From: DASPTR01 sp041481365
Lineage (GTDB): Archaea; Thermoproteota; Bathyarchaeia; Bathyarchaeales; Bathycorpusculaceae
NCBI GenBank assembly: GCA_041481365.1
Contig: JBGPBS010000033.1
Span: forward strand, 1 to 14,730
Length of the DNA: 14,730 nt
Direction of reading: 5' to 3'
Part shown: positions 5,527 through 12,871 of the stretch, in pieces
How positions within the stretch are numbered: position 1 is the stretch's first letter
Layout: every line of letters starts with the position of its first letter
Position numbers and translations under genes: made by a program
The notes under the pieces: generated by a model
Told to the model about the DNA's origin: nothing
Databases searched by the model: none
The model's input: only the letters and a program-made list of their open reading frames with translations

Positions 5527-6012
5527 ATGGGCACACAGTTCGCTTTAGGCGACGAGCTTCGCAGACTTGTTGAATCGCGCATAGACCGCACGTTGAAGGG
5601 AATAGAGGAAACGTTGCAGCGCATAATGAAAGAGCAGGAAATAGGTTTAGAAGACTTGAGAAGGGACATTCAGAGTCTTGAAGAAAGTTTCAGCCTCTTC
5701 TCTCAAAAGTGGAACATTGAAATTCTCTACACGCTGTTTCTCAAAAATGCGACTGGCTTTAGCCAGTTGAAAAAGATCCTCGGTGTGAACTCCCGAACAT
5801 TGTCTGACAAGCTGAAGAGTCTAGCAACGTGTGGGTATGTTCAAAGAAGGGTGAAGACGGAGCCGCCTCTGCGAGTTGAATATGTGCTCACTGCGAAAGG
5901 AAAGAATGTTGTGCTGCTGGCTTTGCCACTGCTGTACTATTCAAGAGCGTATCCGCTGTCTCAACTTGGCTCAAGAGACAGCGTCACAAAGAAGGTTCAA
6001 CGTGAAACATGA
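5527..6012 (+). CDS. HxlR-type winged-helix transcription regulator
   Basis: A 161-residue protein. Residues 8-55 are a charged helix likely to form a coiled coil (LRRLVESRIDRTLKGIEETL...), and residues 58-135 are a winged helix of the HxlR/MarR-like type: KWNIEILYTLFLKNATGFSQ, LKKILGVNSRTLSDKLKSL as recognition helices, then GYVQRRV...PLRVEYVLTAKGK as the wing. HxlR proteins are normally about 100-120 residues and bind DNA as dimers; the N-terminal coiled coil is extra and may strengthen the dimer. There is one Cys (102) in the domain. ATG 5527 lacks a Shine-Dalgarno and lies about 13 bases after the predicted transcript start. Target genes are probably itself and the divergent reductase (inference). 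Confidence 0.85.
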   Translation: MGTQFALGDELRRLVESRIDRTLKGIEETLQRIMKEQEIGLEDLRRDIQSLEESFSLFSQKWNIEILYTLFLKNATGFSQLKKILGVNSRTLSDKLKSLATCGYVQRRVKTEPPLRVEYVLTAKGKNVVLLALPLLYYSRAYPLSQLGSRDSVTKKVQRET

Positions 6013-6043
6013 ATTCAGAATTCATATTGGAAAGTCATAACCA

Positions 6044-6053
6044 TTTAATATAT
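6044..6053 (+). promoter_or_regulatory. TATA box for the second zinc-ribbon gene
   Basis: TTTAATATAT lies 31 bases after the regulator stop and predicts a transcript start near 6074. AAAGGTG (6084-6090) then serves as the ribosome site for ATG 6100. Confidence 0.5.
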
Positions 6054-6099
6054 TCTGGGGCAAACCATGGAACAACATTGAAAAAAGGTGTACAAGAAA

Positions 6100-6348
6100 A
6101 TGATGAAGAAAACCTCCATGAAAAAAGAGATTGCCTACACGATTGATTTGACGAAGATAGACGGAGACGGAGCGTTTCCATGCCCGAAGTGTGGAACGAT
6201 GATATCTCCTGATGACGAGACAGACGACATGTATCAAATCGTGGAGACAAAAGTCAAGAAGGATGAACTCGCAGAACTGATATTGACCTGCAACAAGTGC
6301 GGAACCACTATCAAACTCACGGGTTTCATGTCACAGTCTGAAGCCTAG
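6100..6348 (+). CDS. Small zinc-ribbon protein, 82 residues
   Basis: Starting at ATG 6100 (AAAGGTG 9 bases upstream; the longer GTG 6088 would overlap that site), the 82-residue product has CPKCG at residues 28-32 and CNKCG at 64-68, a four-Cys zinc ribbon split by an acidic segment (SPDDETDDMYQIVETKVKKD). Between them ELAELILTC is a beta strand leading into the second knuckle. The layout resembles small nucleic-acid-binding or TFIIS-like ribbons, but no named family fits. It has its own TATA box, so it is a separate transcription unit. Confidence 0.7.
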   Translation: MMKKTSMKKEIAYTIDLTKIDGDGAFPCPKCGTMISPDDETDDMYQIVETKVKKDELAELILTCNKCGTTIKLTGFMSQSEA

Positions 6349-6681
6349 ACTGACCACTGCTCCTGAACCGCAGCCTTCTTGCACCTCTGCCCGCATCTGG
6401 AACGCCTGCCTCAAGGCGAACCCTAGAAAAAAAGATCCCGCAGATCCTCTCAACCTCCAAGCAGATCCCAACGACAAAAAGAAAACTGCCACAAACGCAC
6501 ATGGTTGGAGCAAACAGGGCAACAAAAACAACCGAGAACTATGCGCAAGAAAGCTCCGTCCTTTCTCACCGTTTGTTTTTACGCATACCTAATTATTCTA
6601 CTCGCGCGAGATCAGCATCGCGTGGAAGTGTCATTTTTCGATTCTTGTTTGTGTGCTTCTTACGGATGGGAAAAACCTAGT
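6349..6681. other. 333-base spacer with no supported gene
   Basis: Convergent spacer between the zinc-ribbon gene and the membrane protease. Frames on both strands have poor, Lys- or Arg-heavy composition and no ribosome site. It contains a perfect 10-bp palindrome CTCGCGCGAG at 6601-6610, a T-run near 6571-6576 on the plus strand and one near 6672-6676 on the minus strand that may end transcripts from either side. Confidence 0.45.
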
Positions 6682-7782
6682 CTAGAGAGTGGGAAGAGTA
6701 GGAATCTGGGGGAAAATGCATAAGACGAAAATGGCTACAAGTGCCAAGGCTGCGAGCTTTCTGCTTGTTGATAGGCCGGAGACGTCATCCAACGGTCCGG
6801 GATCTTTGAACGTGGACAGGAAAAAAAGCACGAGGATGGCCATTGGCCAGAAACCCTCGATGAAGAGGAAAACGATTGATAGTCCTGCCAATACTAGTCT
6901 TACTTTCTCGCCGGCTATTGATCGGACCACGTGACCGCCATCAAGCATGCCAGCGGGAAGCAAGTTGAGCATCGTCACGACGAGTCCTGCCCATCCGGCG
7001 AAGGTTATCGGATGCAGGAACAGGTCTTGGGTCTGACTGTTAACAACGTGTGGCATCAAATTTAAGCCCTGCAGGATGCGAGATAGAATTGTCCATAGTA
7101 GTGGGACTTGGATGTAGTCAGGCTGAGAAGGTTTAGGTCCGGGGATCAGTAGCATCAGGCCGAAGAAGCTTACGATTGTTGCTATTATGAAGCCTGCTAT
7201 GGGACCGTCGGCTCCTATGTCGAACAGAGCGTCTCTGTTGGGAGGCAGTGACTTTTGCATGATCACGGCGCCGAAGGTTCCGAACGGCGGCGGTCCAGGG
7301 ATGAAGTACGGGTTCGTTGCCTCCATGCCTTTCTTGTTCGCGGTGAGTTTGTGTCCCATCTCGTGCGTGCCCAACACTGCCAGGATAGCTATCGTGAAGG
7401 TTGCCCCGCCGACGATGGGGTCTATGAGGCCGAGCGCGGAGAAGTATCCTGCGACGAAGGTGGTTGCGATCGTCGCGAAAAGCAGTATCCAGTTTATGCG
7501 GGTGTTGCTCGGTTTGACGTGGGGCTTGGGCACGATTCTTAGGACGTTTTTTCCGTCTGTTCTGCGCAAGAATGCGATCATGTTGGCTTTTTCGAGGTTT
7601 TTGAGCAGTCTGAGGAAGGGCTGTTTCGTTTCCTGCGGCTGCTTCAAGTAGTACGTGGGAACATTCTGCAACAGCAGAGCTTCTTCGACTTGAAATTCTT
7701 GAGTGACCGCTTGTGTTATTTTTTCAAAATCGCCCTGCTGAACGAAGGAGTTCCCGGCTGTTTCATTATATGCTTCGGTCAT
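6682..7782 (-). CDS. Site-2 protease family (M50) membrane metalloprotease
   Basis: A 366-residue protease. It has a soluble N-terminal part of about 95 residues (mixed alpha/beta, ending RIVPKPHVKP), then several membrane segments. The zinc motif HEMGH is at 140-144 in ILAVLGTHEMGH, and the third ligand motif NLLPAGMLDGGH is at 273-284. These are the two signatures of M50 enzymes that cut inside membrane helices. The loop FIPGPPPFGTFGAVI (160-174) is typical of the archaeal/plant EGY1-like group, and the N-terminal soluble domain fits that group too. Substrate unknown; members often release membrane-held regulators. It is followed by a 333-base spacer and is not obviously in an operon. Confidence 0.9.
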   Translation of the reverse strand: MTEAYNETAGNSFVQQGDFEKITQAVTQEFQVEEALLLQNVPTYYLKQPQETKQPFLRLLKNLEKANMIAFLRRTDGKNVLRIVPKPHVKPSNTRINWILLFATIATTFVAGYFSALGLIDPIVGGATFTIAILAVLGTHEMGHKLTANKKGMEATNPYFIPGPPPFGTFGAVIMQKSLPPNRDALFDIGADGPIAGFIIATIVSFFGLMLLIPGPKPSQPDYIQVPLLWTILSRILQGLNLMPHVVNSQTQDLFLHPITFAGWAGLVVTMLNLLPAGMLDGGHVVRSIAGEKVRLVLAGLSIVFLFIEGFWPMAILVLFFLSTFKDPGPLDDVSGLSTSRKLAALALVAIFVLCIFPQIPTLPTL

Positions 7783-8016
7783 TTCTTGCTTGCCCTGTCT
7801 GATTTGTCGTCGTATTGAAGCATCCTGGAGTAGAAAAGTGTATTGGAACCATTTTGGCTAATTAAGACTGCATGGTTCAGAGTAGACTCTAGTGGGAATA
7901 ACGTGGCTGACAAGCAGACACTGCAGTTTACGGGTTTCCTGCGCCTCAGTGATGTTTATTCCTGCTTTTCTGAAGGCTTGTTGAAGACGTATGAGAATGA
8001 GTGTCTTGCTGATGTT

Positions 8017-8727
8017 TCATTTGTTGAGTATTTCTGAAAGCAGCGTTCTGAATATGAGTGCGCCGTCTCTGAAAGGCCTAAGCTTCGTGGGTTTTCCATG
8101 TCGCCGCAGGTAGGTAATCGGGACCTCGGTGACTTTCAAACCGTGGGCCAAGGCTTTTGCCGTCATCTCAACTTCGATCTCAAAGTGTTGGCCTTTCAGT
8201 TTAAGCTCTTTGAAAGCCTCAGTCCTTATCGCCCTATAGCCTGAGAGCATGTCACCAACATGTGCCTTAAAGACGACTCTCACGATGAGATTGTAAAGCA
8301 TGTTTCCGATCTTGTTTACGGGCGAAATAGCTCCTTTTTCCATGTTCTGATTGATTCTTGAACCGACAACCATGTCGGCTTCTCCGCTTAAGACTTGCTT
8401 GGCAACTCGCTCAAACTCACATGGCAGGTACGTGCCGTCGCCGTCAATGAAGACACAGATGTCATCGTGTGCAGTTTTTTCCACTGCTTCAATCATAGCC
8501 ATGCCCTTTCCACGTGAGTCTTGCATAACCACTTTGGCTCCAGCTTTTTTCGCCATTTCTACTGTCCTGTCAGTTGAGTGCCCATCGATGACCAGAATGT
8601 CCAGTGGCAGATCCTTCTGAATTTCGGCAAAGCCTCTGATCAGTTGGAATATTGTGGTTTCCTCGTTGAGGACTGGGATAATAACGGAGACTCCGAATTG
8701 GGCTTCTATCTCGTCTTGTAGCAGCAT
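8017..8727 (-). CDS. Family 2 glycosyltransferase (DPM/DPG-like)
   Basis: A 236-residue GT-A glycosyltransferase. VSVIIPVLNEE at 13-23 starts the nucleotide-binding fold, DILVIDGHSTDRT at 43-55 binds the nucleotide, FIDGDGTYLP at 93-102 holds the metal-binding DxD-type motif, VVGSRI at 120-125 follows, GDMLSGYRAI at 158-167 is the acceptor region and EVPITYLRR at 201-209 is the usual C-terminal motif of polyprenyl-phosphate sugar synthases. The closest group is polyprenyl-phosphate glucose/mannose synthases, which use UDP- or GDP-sugar at the inner membrane face. There is no membrane segment. It is preceded by TATA (8801-8810) and GGGGA (8 bases before ATG). The sugar cannot be assigned. Confidence 0.88.
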   Translation of the reverse strand: MLLQDEIEAQFGVSVIIPVLNEETTIFQLIRGFAEIQKDLPLDILVIDGHSTDRTVEMAKKAGAKVVMQDSRGKGMAMIEAVEKTAHDDICVFIDGDGTYLPCEFERVAKQVLSGEADMVVGSRINQNMEKGAISPVNKIGNMLYNLIVRVVFKAHVGDMLSGYRAIRTEAFKELKLKGQHFEIEVEMTAKALAHGLKVTEVPITYLRRHGKPTKLRPFRDGALIFRTLLSEILNK

Positions 8728-8800
8728 TTTCGGTTCCCCAGTTTTCAGAAGGTTTAGCCGTCTGTGGCTGTTCTATTGAAGTGTTGAATATGCCGTGTGA

Positions 8801-8810
8801 ATTTAAAACT
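8801..8810 (-). promoter_or_regulatory. TATA box for the family 2 glycosyltransferase
   Basis: AGTTTTAAAT on the minus strand predicts a start near 8780, giving a leader of about 50 bases that contains the GGGGA ribosome site before ATG 8727. Confidence 0.45.
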
Positions 8811-8827
8811 TTAGGAAATCTGGGATT

Positions 8828-10021
8828 CTAGCCATGAGTGAAGTACGTGGTGAATGGGAGTATCCAGCATAGAGAGATTAGGAGCATTGTTTTCTTGCCA
8901 CTGAAGATGGAACAGGCTAAATACGAGGCAACTAGGCCTATCGAGATCCTAGCGTAGTCTTGGACGTTCCAATATGATGGGGTTGGCAGGAACATCATGA
9001 ACAAAACGTTGAAGAAAAGACTGTACAGAAAACCTTCCCGATTATTCTTCAGAATCTGTGTAACGAAGATTGCTAGAGAGATTATTGAAGGAATGATGAT
9101 CAAGAAGGATATGTTGAGCAATTCTGGCAGTCCATGGTTTGCCTCGAAAACGCCATAGAATGGAATCCATTTAGTTGATGTTGGCCCTCCAACAGTTAGG
9201 ATGGGAATAAATCCGAAAAAGCTGTACAGAATCATTTGGAAAAGGCCGTAAGGAACAGTTGTTATGATCAGAAACTTCAGTTTCGATCCGAGTGTGAGTG
9301 CTTTTCTAAACAGGATGCTTATGATGTAACCTGCAACGAATAGTACTGCGGTTTCCTTGGCGAAAAGTGCCAGAGCAAAGAAAAGAGCAGATTCGTTCGT
9401 TCTGCGTCTGGTTTCAAAGGCATATATTCCCAGCAGAACGAACATGTAGGAAAAAGCCTCGATGCAATCTCGAGATATTACGAACAGCTGTCCTATGTAA
9501 AGTCCATAAACCAGAGAGAACCAAGGATTGAGTCCTTTTGACTTTAGCATTCTGGCAATTATTTCGGTGCCAACGACGATGGACAATATGTTGATTATGA
9601 TCATTGAATAGGGGATCAGAAAGGGGATATCGAGAGCAACGATTTTTGCTGTCAGTGGGAACAGTATTCTGTCATATCTTGCCGAAGTGTCGAGGTTACG
9701 CCAGGCGTTGAGGGGGTCGAGAGCTATATAATAGTACATTTGTCCGTCGTAGCCGACCTCATTAGGTGGGATGCCCAGGTTTGCAATTACATAATTCGTT
9801 ATTGGACTTTGAGGGGCTCTATCAAGAAAGGTTCTTCCGATGTAGAGAAACGCTGCAGGGTTATAGTTTGCAGTTGAGAGTTTTGCAGCGGTGTATGCCA
9901 GAAGAAAAAGAAGCACGATAAAAGATGGCCTTGTCAATATCATCTTGATTTTCTTGATTCTACACAGGTTTCGCTTTGCGTCAGCTAAATGTGTGAAGCT
10001 GGCTTTGCTTGCCGAGTCCAT
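8828..10021 (-). CDS. Multi-spanning GT-C-like membrane glycosyltransferase
   Basis: A 397-residue integral membrane protein with about ten hydrophobic segments. The first is at about 32-48, after a basic N-terminus. The long first outside loop carries EVGYDGQMYYYIALDPLN (88-105), with an acidic DGQ motif, then RYDRILFPL at 115-123. This combination, a YDGQ loop motif, a following RYxRILxP and a later KET (222-224), is seen in GT-C fold proteins that move sugars from a lipid-phosphate donor. That suggests use of donors made by the nearby DPM-type enzymes; donor and acceptor are unknown. ATG 10021 has GGGGGA just 3 bases before it; ATG at residue 27 is an alternative. Family naming is less certain than fold. 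Confidence 0.7.
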   Translation of the reverse strand: MDSASKASFTHLADAKRNLCRIKKIKMILTRPSFIVLLFLLAYTAAKLSTANYNPAAFLYIGRTFLDRAPQSPITNYVIANLGIPPNEVGYDGQMYYYIALDPLNAWRNLDTSARYDRILFPLTAKIVALDIPFLIPYSMIIINILSIVVGTEIIARMLKSKGLNPWFSLVYGLYIGQLFVISRDCIEAFSYMFVLLGIYAFETRRRTNESALFFALALFAKETAVLFVAGYIISILFRKALTLGSKLKFLIITTVPYGLFQMILYSFFGFIPILTVGGPTSTKWIPFYGVFEANHGLPELLNISFLIIIPSIISLAIFVTQILKNNREGFLYSLFFNVLFMMFLPTPSYWNVQDYARISIGLVASYLACSIFSGKKTMLLISLCWILPFTTYFTHG

Positions 10022-10045
10022 ATTCCCCCAGTTGGAATTGCTGAA

Positions 10046-10055
10046 TTTCGTTAAA
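10046..10055 (-). promoter_or_regulatory. Possible TATA box for the GT-C-like gene
   Basis: ACTTTTAACG on the minus strand is about 25-30 bp before ATG 10021, so the transcript would be leaderless or have a very short leader. It also overlaps the end of the weak ORF at 10051-10281. Confidence 0.3.
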
Positions 10056-10281
10056 AGTCTTGCTCAAACGCTCTCACAGCATGCTTTTCAAGCAATGGAG
10101 GGCCTTTGCGGTCATGTCTCTTGTCTCCGTTACTCCTATTCTTTCGGGAAGCACGAGCCCCAATTCTCGATGCTGATCCAGACTTTAGCTCACGACGCAG
10201 CGTGCAACGCGCTCTAACAGTTTCAACAACCTTGATCTTTCCATGCAGTGAGAAACTGACTGCTTCCTCGCCAGCATGCAT
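10051..10281 (-). CDS. Weak candidate: small very basic protein, 76 residues
   Basis: This frame fills most of the 341-base gap between two glycosyltransferase genes on the same strand and ends 29 bases before the next start. The product opens MHAGEEAVSFSLHGKIKVVE and then becomes Arg/Lys/Ser-rich (RIGARASRKNRSNGDKRHDR). There is no Shine-Dalgarno before ATG 10281 and no known domain, and other frames in the gap are also open. If it is not a gene the gap (10022-10362) holds nothing else that I can recognise. Confidence 0.25.
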   Translation of the reverse strand: MHAGEEAVSFSLHGKIKVVETVRARCTLRRELKSGSASRIGARASRKNRSNGDKRHDRKGPPLLEKHAVRAFEQDF

Positions 10282-10362
10282 GTACGCGCTAGTCTTCCAG
10301 CTTGATGTGCCGTTCTTTCCACGCGCACGCGAAAGCTATCGTGTCTTGTTGAAACCTAAGCA

Positions 10363-11136
10363 TCATTCTGATCTCTTAGGCATTGTTCTTAATATGTACA
10401 AGAGGTAACTCAGTATTTCGTTCTTTGTGAGTTTTGATTTTCCCATTTTCCTGTTCGTGAATGTTATCGGAACTTCTTCCACTTTTGCGTTGTGAATCCG
10501 TGCCTGTCTGAGAGTTTCTATTTGAATCTCGTACGTTTCGCTGTGCAGGTTCGGAAGGATCTCTTCCACGTAGTCTCTGGAGTAACACCTGAACCCGCTG
10601 GTGAAGTCGTTCACTGGGAGTGCCACAAGTTTTGCGGTAGCCTTGTTGGCTAATCTGCTTATTACCAGCCGCCTCAGGTTCCAGCCTCTGACTCTTCCTC
10701 CAGGGCAGTATCGGCTTCCGATAACAAGGTCATAGCCCTTCTCAGCCTGACGCAGCAGCTTGGGGATGTCTTGTGGATTGTGCGAGTAGTCAGCGTCCAT
10801 AGCTATGATGAAGTCAGGCGGATCTGGCTGACTTAGAATGAAGCGGAAACTGTCTGTGATAGCGGTTCCAAGCCCAGTCTTGCGTGGCCTGCTTACAAGA
10901 ATTATGTTTGGGTAGGCTTTCTGCAGCTTCTTAACGATGTCTGCAGTGCCGTCAGGGCTTGAATCGTCCATGACAACAATAGTGGGATCAATCTGCAGAT
11001 CCTCGATTGAAGATATTAGGCGTTCAACGTTCTCTGCCTCACAGTAAGTAGGCAAAATCACCGCTACCCGAGAACCACCTCCATCGGCGGTTCTGACAGA
11101 CCCCACAATTTGCACCAGCCATGTAAAATGACTCAA
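10363..11136 (-). CDS. Polyprenol-phosphate mannose synthase, DPM1 type
   Basis: A GT-A enzyme expected to transfer mannose from GDP-mannose to a polyprenol phosphate. Motifs follow eukaryotic DPM1 closely: VAVILPTYCEAENV (24-37), VVMDDSSPDGTADIV (54-68), IAMDADYSHNPQDIP with the DxD-type metal site (111-125), VIGSRYCPGG (138-147), GWNLRRLVISRLAN (151-164), NDFTSGFRCYSR (176-187) and EVPITFTNRKMGKSKL (221-236). It stops at 257 residues with no membrane domain, as human DPM1 does, whereas many archaeal versions carry C-terminal helices. The longest frame starts at TTG 11136, but the TATA box puts the transcript start near 11131, so GTG 11115 or GTG 11106 may be the real start. One Cys replaces the usual Asn in the first motif (TYCEAEN). 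Confidence 0.9.
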   Translation of the reverse strand: MSHFTWLVQIVGSVRTADGGGSRVAVILPTYCEAENVERLISSIEDLQIDPTIVVMDDSSPDGTADIVKKLQKAYPNIILVSRPRKTGLGTAITDSFRFILSQPDPPDFIIAMDADYSHNPQDIPKLLRQAEKGYDLVIGSRYCPGGRVRGWNLRRLVISRLANKATAKLVALPVNDFTSGFRCYSRDYVEEILPNLHSETYEIQIETLRQARIHNAKVEEVPITFTNRKMGKSKLTKNEILSYLLYILRTMPKRSE

Positions 11137-11151
11137 GTGTTATTTGAGGTG

Positions 11152-11163
11152 GATATATCAAAC
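11152..11163 (-). promoter_or_regulatory. TATA box for the DPM1-type gene
   Basis: TTTGATATATCC on the minus strand predicts a transcript start near 11131, at or just inside the longest possible frame. This is the reason for doubting the TTG 11136 start. Confidence 0.5.
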
Positions 11164-11228
11164 TTTCGTACAATAGAGTGTAATATGCATTCGAAAGGGC
11201 CAAATGCAAGTCGAAGACCGCGTTGATC

Positions 11229-11244
11229 AGGGCTGAAAAGCCCT
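11229..11244. repeat. Tight hairpin with GAAA tetraloop in the divergent gap
   Basis: AGGGCT and AGCCCT arms form a perfect 6-bp stem around GAAA, a GNRA loop on the plus strand. It lies between the two divergent promoters of the DPM1-type gene and the first GT-B gene, upstream of both, and is followed by a triple ATTG repeat (about 11252-11265). It is not in a predicted transcript unless a third one exists. Confidence 0.4.
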
Positions 11245-11283
11245 AGAGCTCGATTGATTGATTGTTCTGGTTCGTAGAAAGTG

Positions 11284-11296
11284 TTATAATAAATAT
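11284..11296 (+). promoter_or_regulatory. TATA box for the first GT-B gene
   Basis: TTATAATAAATAT predicts a transcript start near 11315, about 20 bases before ATG 11335. GTGAG at 11326-11330 then lies at ribosome-site distance from that ATG. Confidence 0.55.
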
Positions 11297-11334
11297 GGTA
11301 TGATTAGTTTCTATTATTGCAGTAAGTGAGACCA

Positions 11335-12495
11335 ATGCATTTCACTCTGGCCTGCGACATAATGATGGACTTAGAGGGATCAGTCAGACCGGCTATGTAT
11401 TTAGCCCGAGACTTGATTGCCAGAGGGCACGACGTTTCCATGATGTCACCAGTAATGTCGCACGCTGTCGAAGACAGTCTGAGGGCAGGAGGCATTACGC
11501 CCATAAACCTACAGGCCAAACTCACTGCAAAGAACTCGGGACTTTCTCTTTTATGGTTTGAAACATGGGCTCGTGAGGCTTTTCTAAGCTTGAACTCGAA
11601 GCATATTAAAGTCCCGTCAAATGTCGCCGTGAATTTTTCCCACACGATCGTCGTACCTTCGGTGTACTGGTATCTACAGGGACCAACCTCACGGGCTCTC
11701 AAAGATATGAGGAGAGAGCTTAACGCAACTTACAGGTTTGTCTATGAGGTCTTGAGGCCACTGATCGAGTTTGCGGACGGAAAACTCGTCAAAGACATGA
11801 GCCAGAACTCGACATTCTGCGTCGCCAACTCGAAATTCTGTGCTTCCATGTACCAAAAATGGGGAATTCAAATCAGCGATATCATATATCCACCGATTGA
11901 CTGCAAGCTATTCCAACCAAAAACGTCGAGTCCCTCTTCGGACTACGTCTTGACCTACTTCGGTAAAGAAACGAAGTTCTCAATCGTTAAAGCTATCGCT
12001 GACTTGGGCGTTCGCATCAAAGCCTTTGGGTCCAAAGCCCCGTTCATTCCAAGATCTCTCGTCAACCACCCCAATGTTGATTTCTTGGGAAGGATCTCTG
12101 TCAACGAACTTGTGGACGCTTACACTAACGCCCTTTTCACGTTTTTCCCGTTCACTCACGAACCTTTCGGCTACATACCCGTTGAAAGCATGGCGTGCGG
12201 CACGCCTACGTTGACCTACGACTCGCAAGGACCCAGTGAATCCATCATCAACGAATATTCCGGATGGTTTGCCCAAGATGATACTGAGATTGTTAACGTG
12301 GCCACCAGTATTTGGAAACGAGGATACAAGCCTCAAATGAGGCAGAACTGCATAAAGGAAGCCTCAAAATACGACAAAAGCGTCTACGTCAAGAAATGGT
12401 TGCAGATCCTCGAAGAACCAGCTGCAAAAGAAACTCAGGCTGAAACAGTGCCACTCTTATCAATCGGAAGCCTCCCATTCAAGACTTCTTCATAG
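11335..12495 (+). CDS. GT-B glycosyltransferase (family 4 type)
   Basis: A 386-residue GT-B enzyme. The N-terminal half opens with MHFTLACDIMMDLEGSVRPA, where a small-residue loop binds the acceptor side, followed by LARDLIARGHDVSMMSPV. A linker around 165-195 has CVANSKFCASMYQKWG and IIYPPIDCKLF, the usual CANS...YPPVD pattern. The C-terminal half carries THEPFGYIPVESMACGTPTL (274-293) with the EX7E pair Glu276/Glu284 that binds the nucleotide sugar. GTG 11326 is a longer start, but it falls in the likely ribosome site, so ATG 11335 is preferred. The last 61 bases overlap the end of a truncated gene on the other strand. Sugar and acceptor unknown; probably surface glycan assembly. Confidence 0.87.
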   Translation: MHFTLACDIMMDLEGSVRPAMYLARDLIARGHDVSMMSPVMSHAVEDSLRAGGITPINLQAKLTAKNSGLSLLWFETWAREAFLSLNSKHIKVPSNVAVNFSHTIVVPSVYWYLQGPTSRALKDMRRELNATYRFVYEVLRPLIEFADGKLVKDMSQNSTFCVANSKFCASMYQKWGIQISDIIYPPIDCKLFQPKTSSPSSDYVLTYFGKETKFSIVKAIADLGVRIKAFGSKAPFIPRSLVNHPNVDFLGRISVNELVDAYTNALFTFFPFTHEPFGYIPVESMACGTPTLTYDSQGPSESIINEYSGWFAQDDTEIVNVATSIWKRGYKPQMRQNCIKEASKYDKSVYVKKWLQILEEPAAKETQAETVPLLSIGSLPFKTSS

Positions 12496-12715
12496 ACTTC
12501 TTCAACCCGGTCAGCGACTTCATCCCAAGAATGGAAAGCCGCAAGCCTCTTTGCGTTGTTGGACAGACTCTTCCACAATTCAGGGTCTCGATAAAGCCTC
12601 TCAAGTGCATCAGCAATCGCCTCAGGGTTGTCATGATCAACAATCAAGCCATTGTACCCATGTCTTACGATTTCGTCAATAGCTCCATTGTAACGAGTCC
12701 GAGGAGCACTACGGG
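12435..12715 (-). pseudogene. GT-B glycosyltransferase C-terminal remnant
   Basis: The readable part encodes the last 80-odd residues of a family 4 glycosyltransferase: TRYNGAIDEIVRHGYNGLIV, then DHDNPEAIADALERLYRDPE, and a SWDEVADRVEEVYEEVL end. It aligns along its length with the C-terminus of the intact gene at 12841-13959 (TPNNGAINDIVKN..., HNDPEAIAHAIQKLHDDEE, SWDDISKKTEDAYARV). Upstream, bases to 12715 encode PVVL in another frame, matching PIIL of the neighbour. One base is missing near 12701-12706, so the frame is broken between PVVL and TRTRYNG. Homology then stops at a CG-rich run. All of the catalytic EX7E part is gone, so it is not a working enzyme. Confidence 0.8.
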
Positions 12716-12723
12716 CGCGCGCG
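12716..12723. other. CG-rich deletion joint between two gene remnants
   Basis: CGCGCGCG-type sequence separates the last base that can be aligned with the minus-strand remnant from the first base that can be aligned with the plus-strand remnant. Simple CG repeats offer short matches for end joining. This is inferred from where the two similarities stop. Confidence 0.5.
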
Positions 12724-12871
12724 CATAAAGGAAGCGGCAAAATTCGATAGAAGCGTCTTTGTGAGAAGATGGCTGGAGATAGTACAGAAATCTGAGAGTG
12801 ACGAGGATTGCTGCACTTTGCAGAGCGGAATGGTTGACTCTTACATTGACTCGCCGCAGACTCTAGCATAG
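12724..12871 (+). pseudogene. GT-B glycosyltransferase C-terminal remnant, copy of the left gene's end
   Basis: This plus-strand frame encodes IKEAAKFDRSVFVRRWLEIV, then a polar tail to TAG 12869-12871. It aligns with IKEASKYDKSVYVKKWLQIL at 340-359 of the intact gene at 11335-12495, and the DNA match begins GCATAAAGGAAGC in both. There is no start codon with a ribosome site, and only about 49 residues remain. Its stop lies 31 bases inside the end of the minus-strand gene at 12841, repeating the overlapping tail-to-tail layout of the left pair. It is therefore a broken relative of the left gene, not an independent small gene. Confidence 0.75.

Noticed and set aside
5435..5536. Longer start of the geranylgeranyl reductase at 5536
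   Set aside because: The added 34 residues have no family match and would be read through the TATA box and over the predicted transcript start.
7187..7651. Plus-strand frame of 154 codons with Met/Pro-rich product
   Set aside because: It is antisense to the conserved HEMGH region of the M50 protease.
7843..8037. 64-codon plus-strand frame in the gap before the family 2 glycosyltransferase
   Set aside because: No ribosome site, unbalanced composition, and it overlaps the end of the glycosyltransferase on the other strand.
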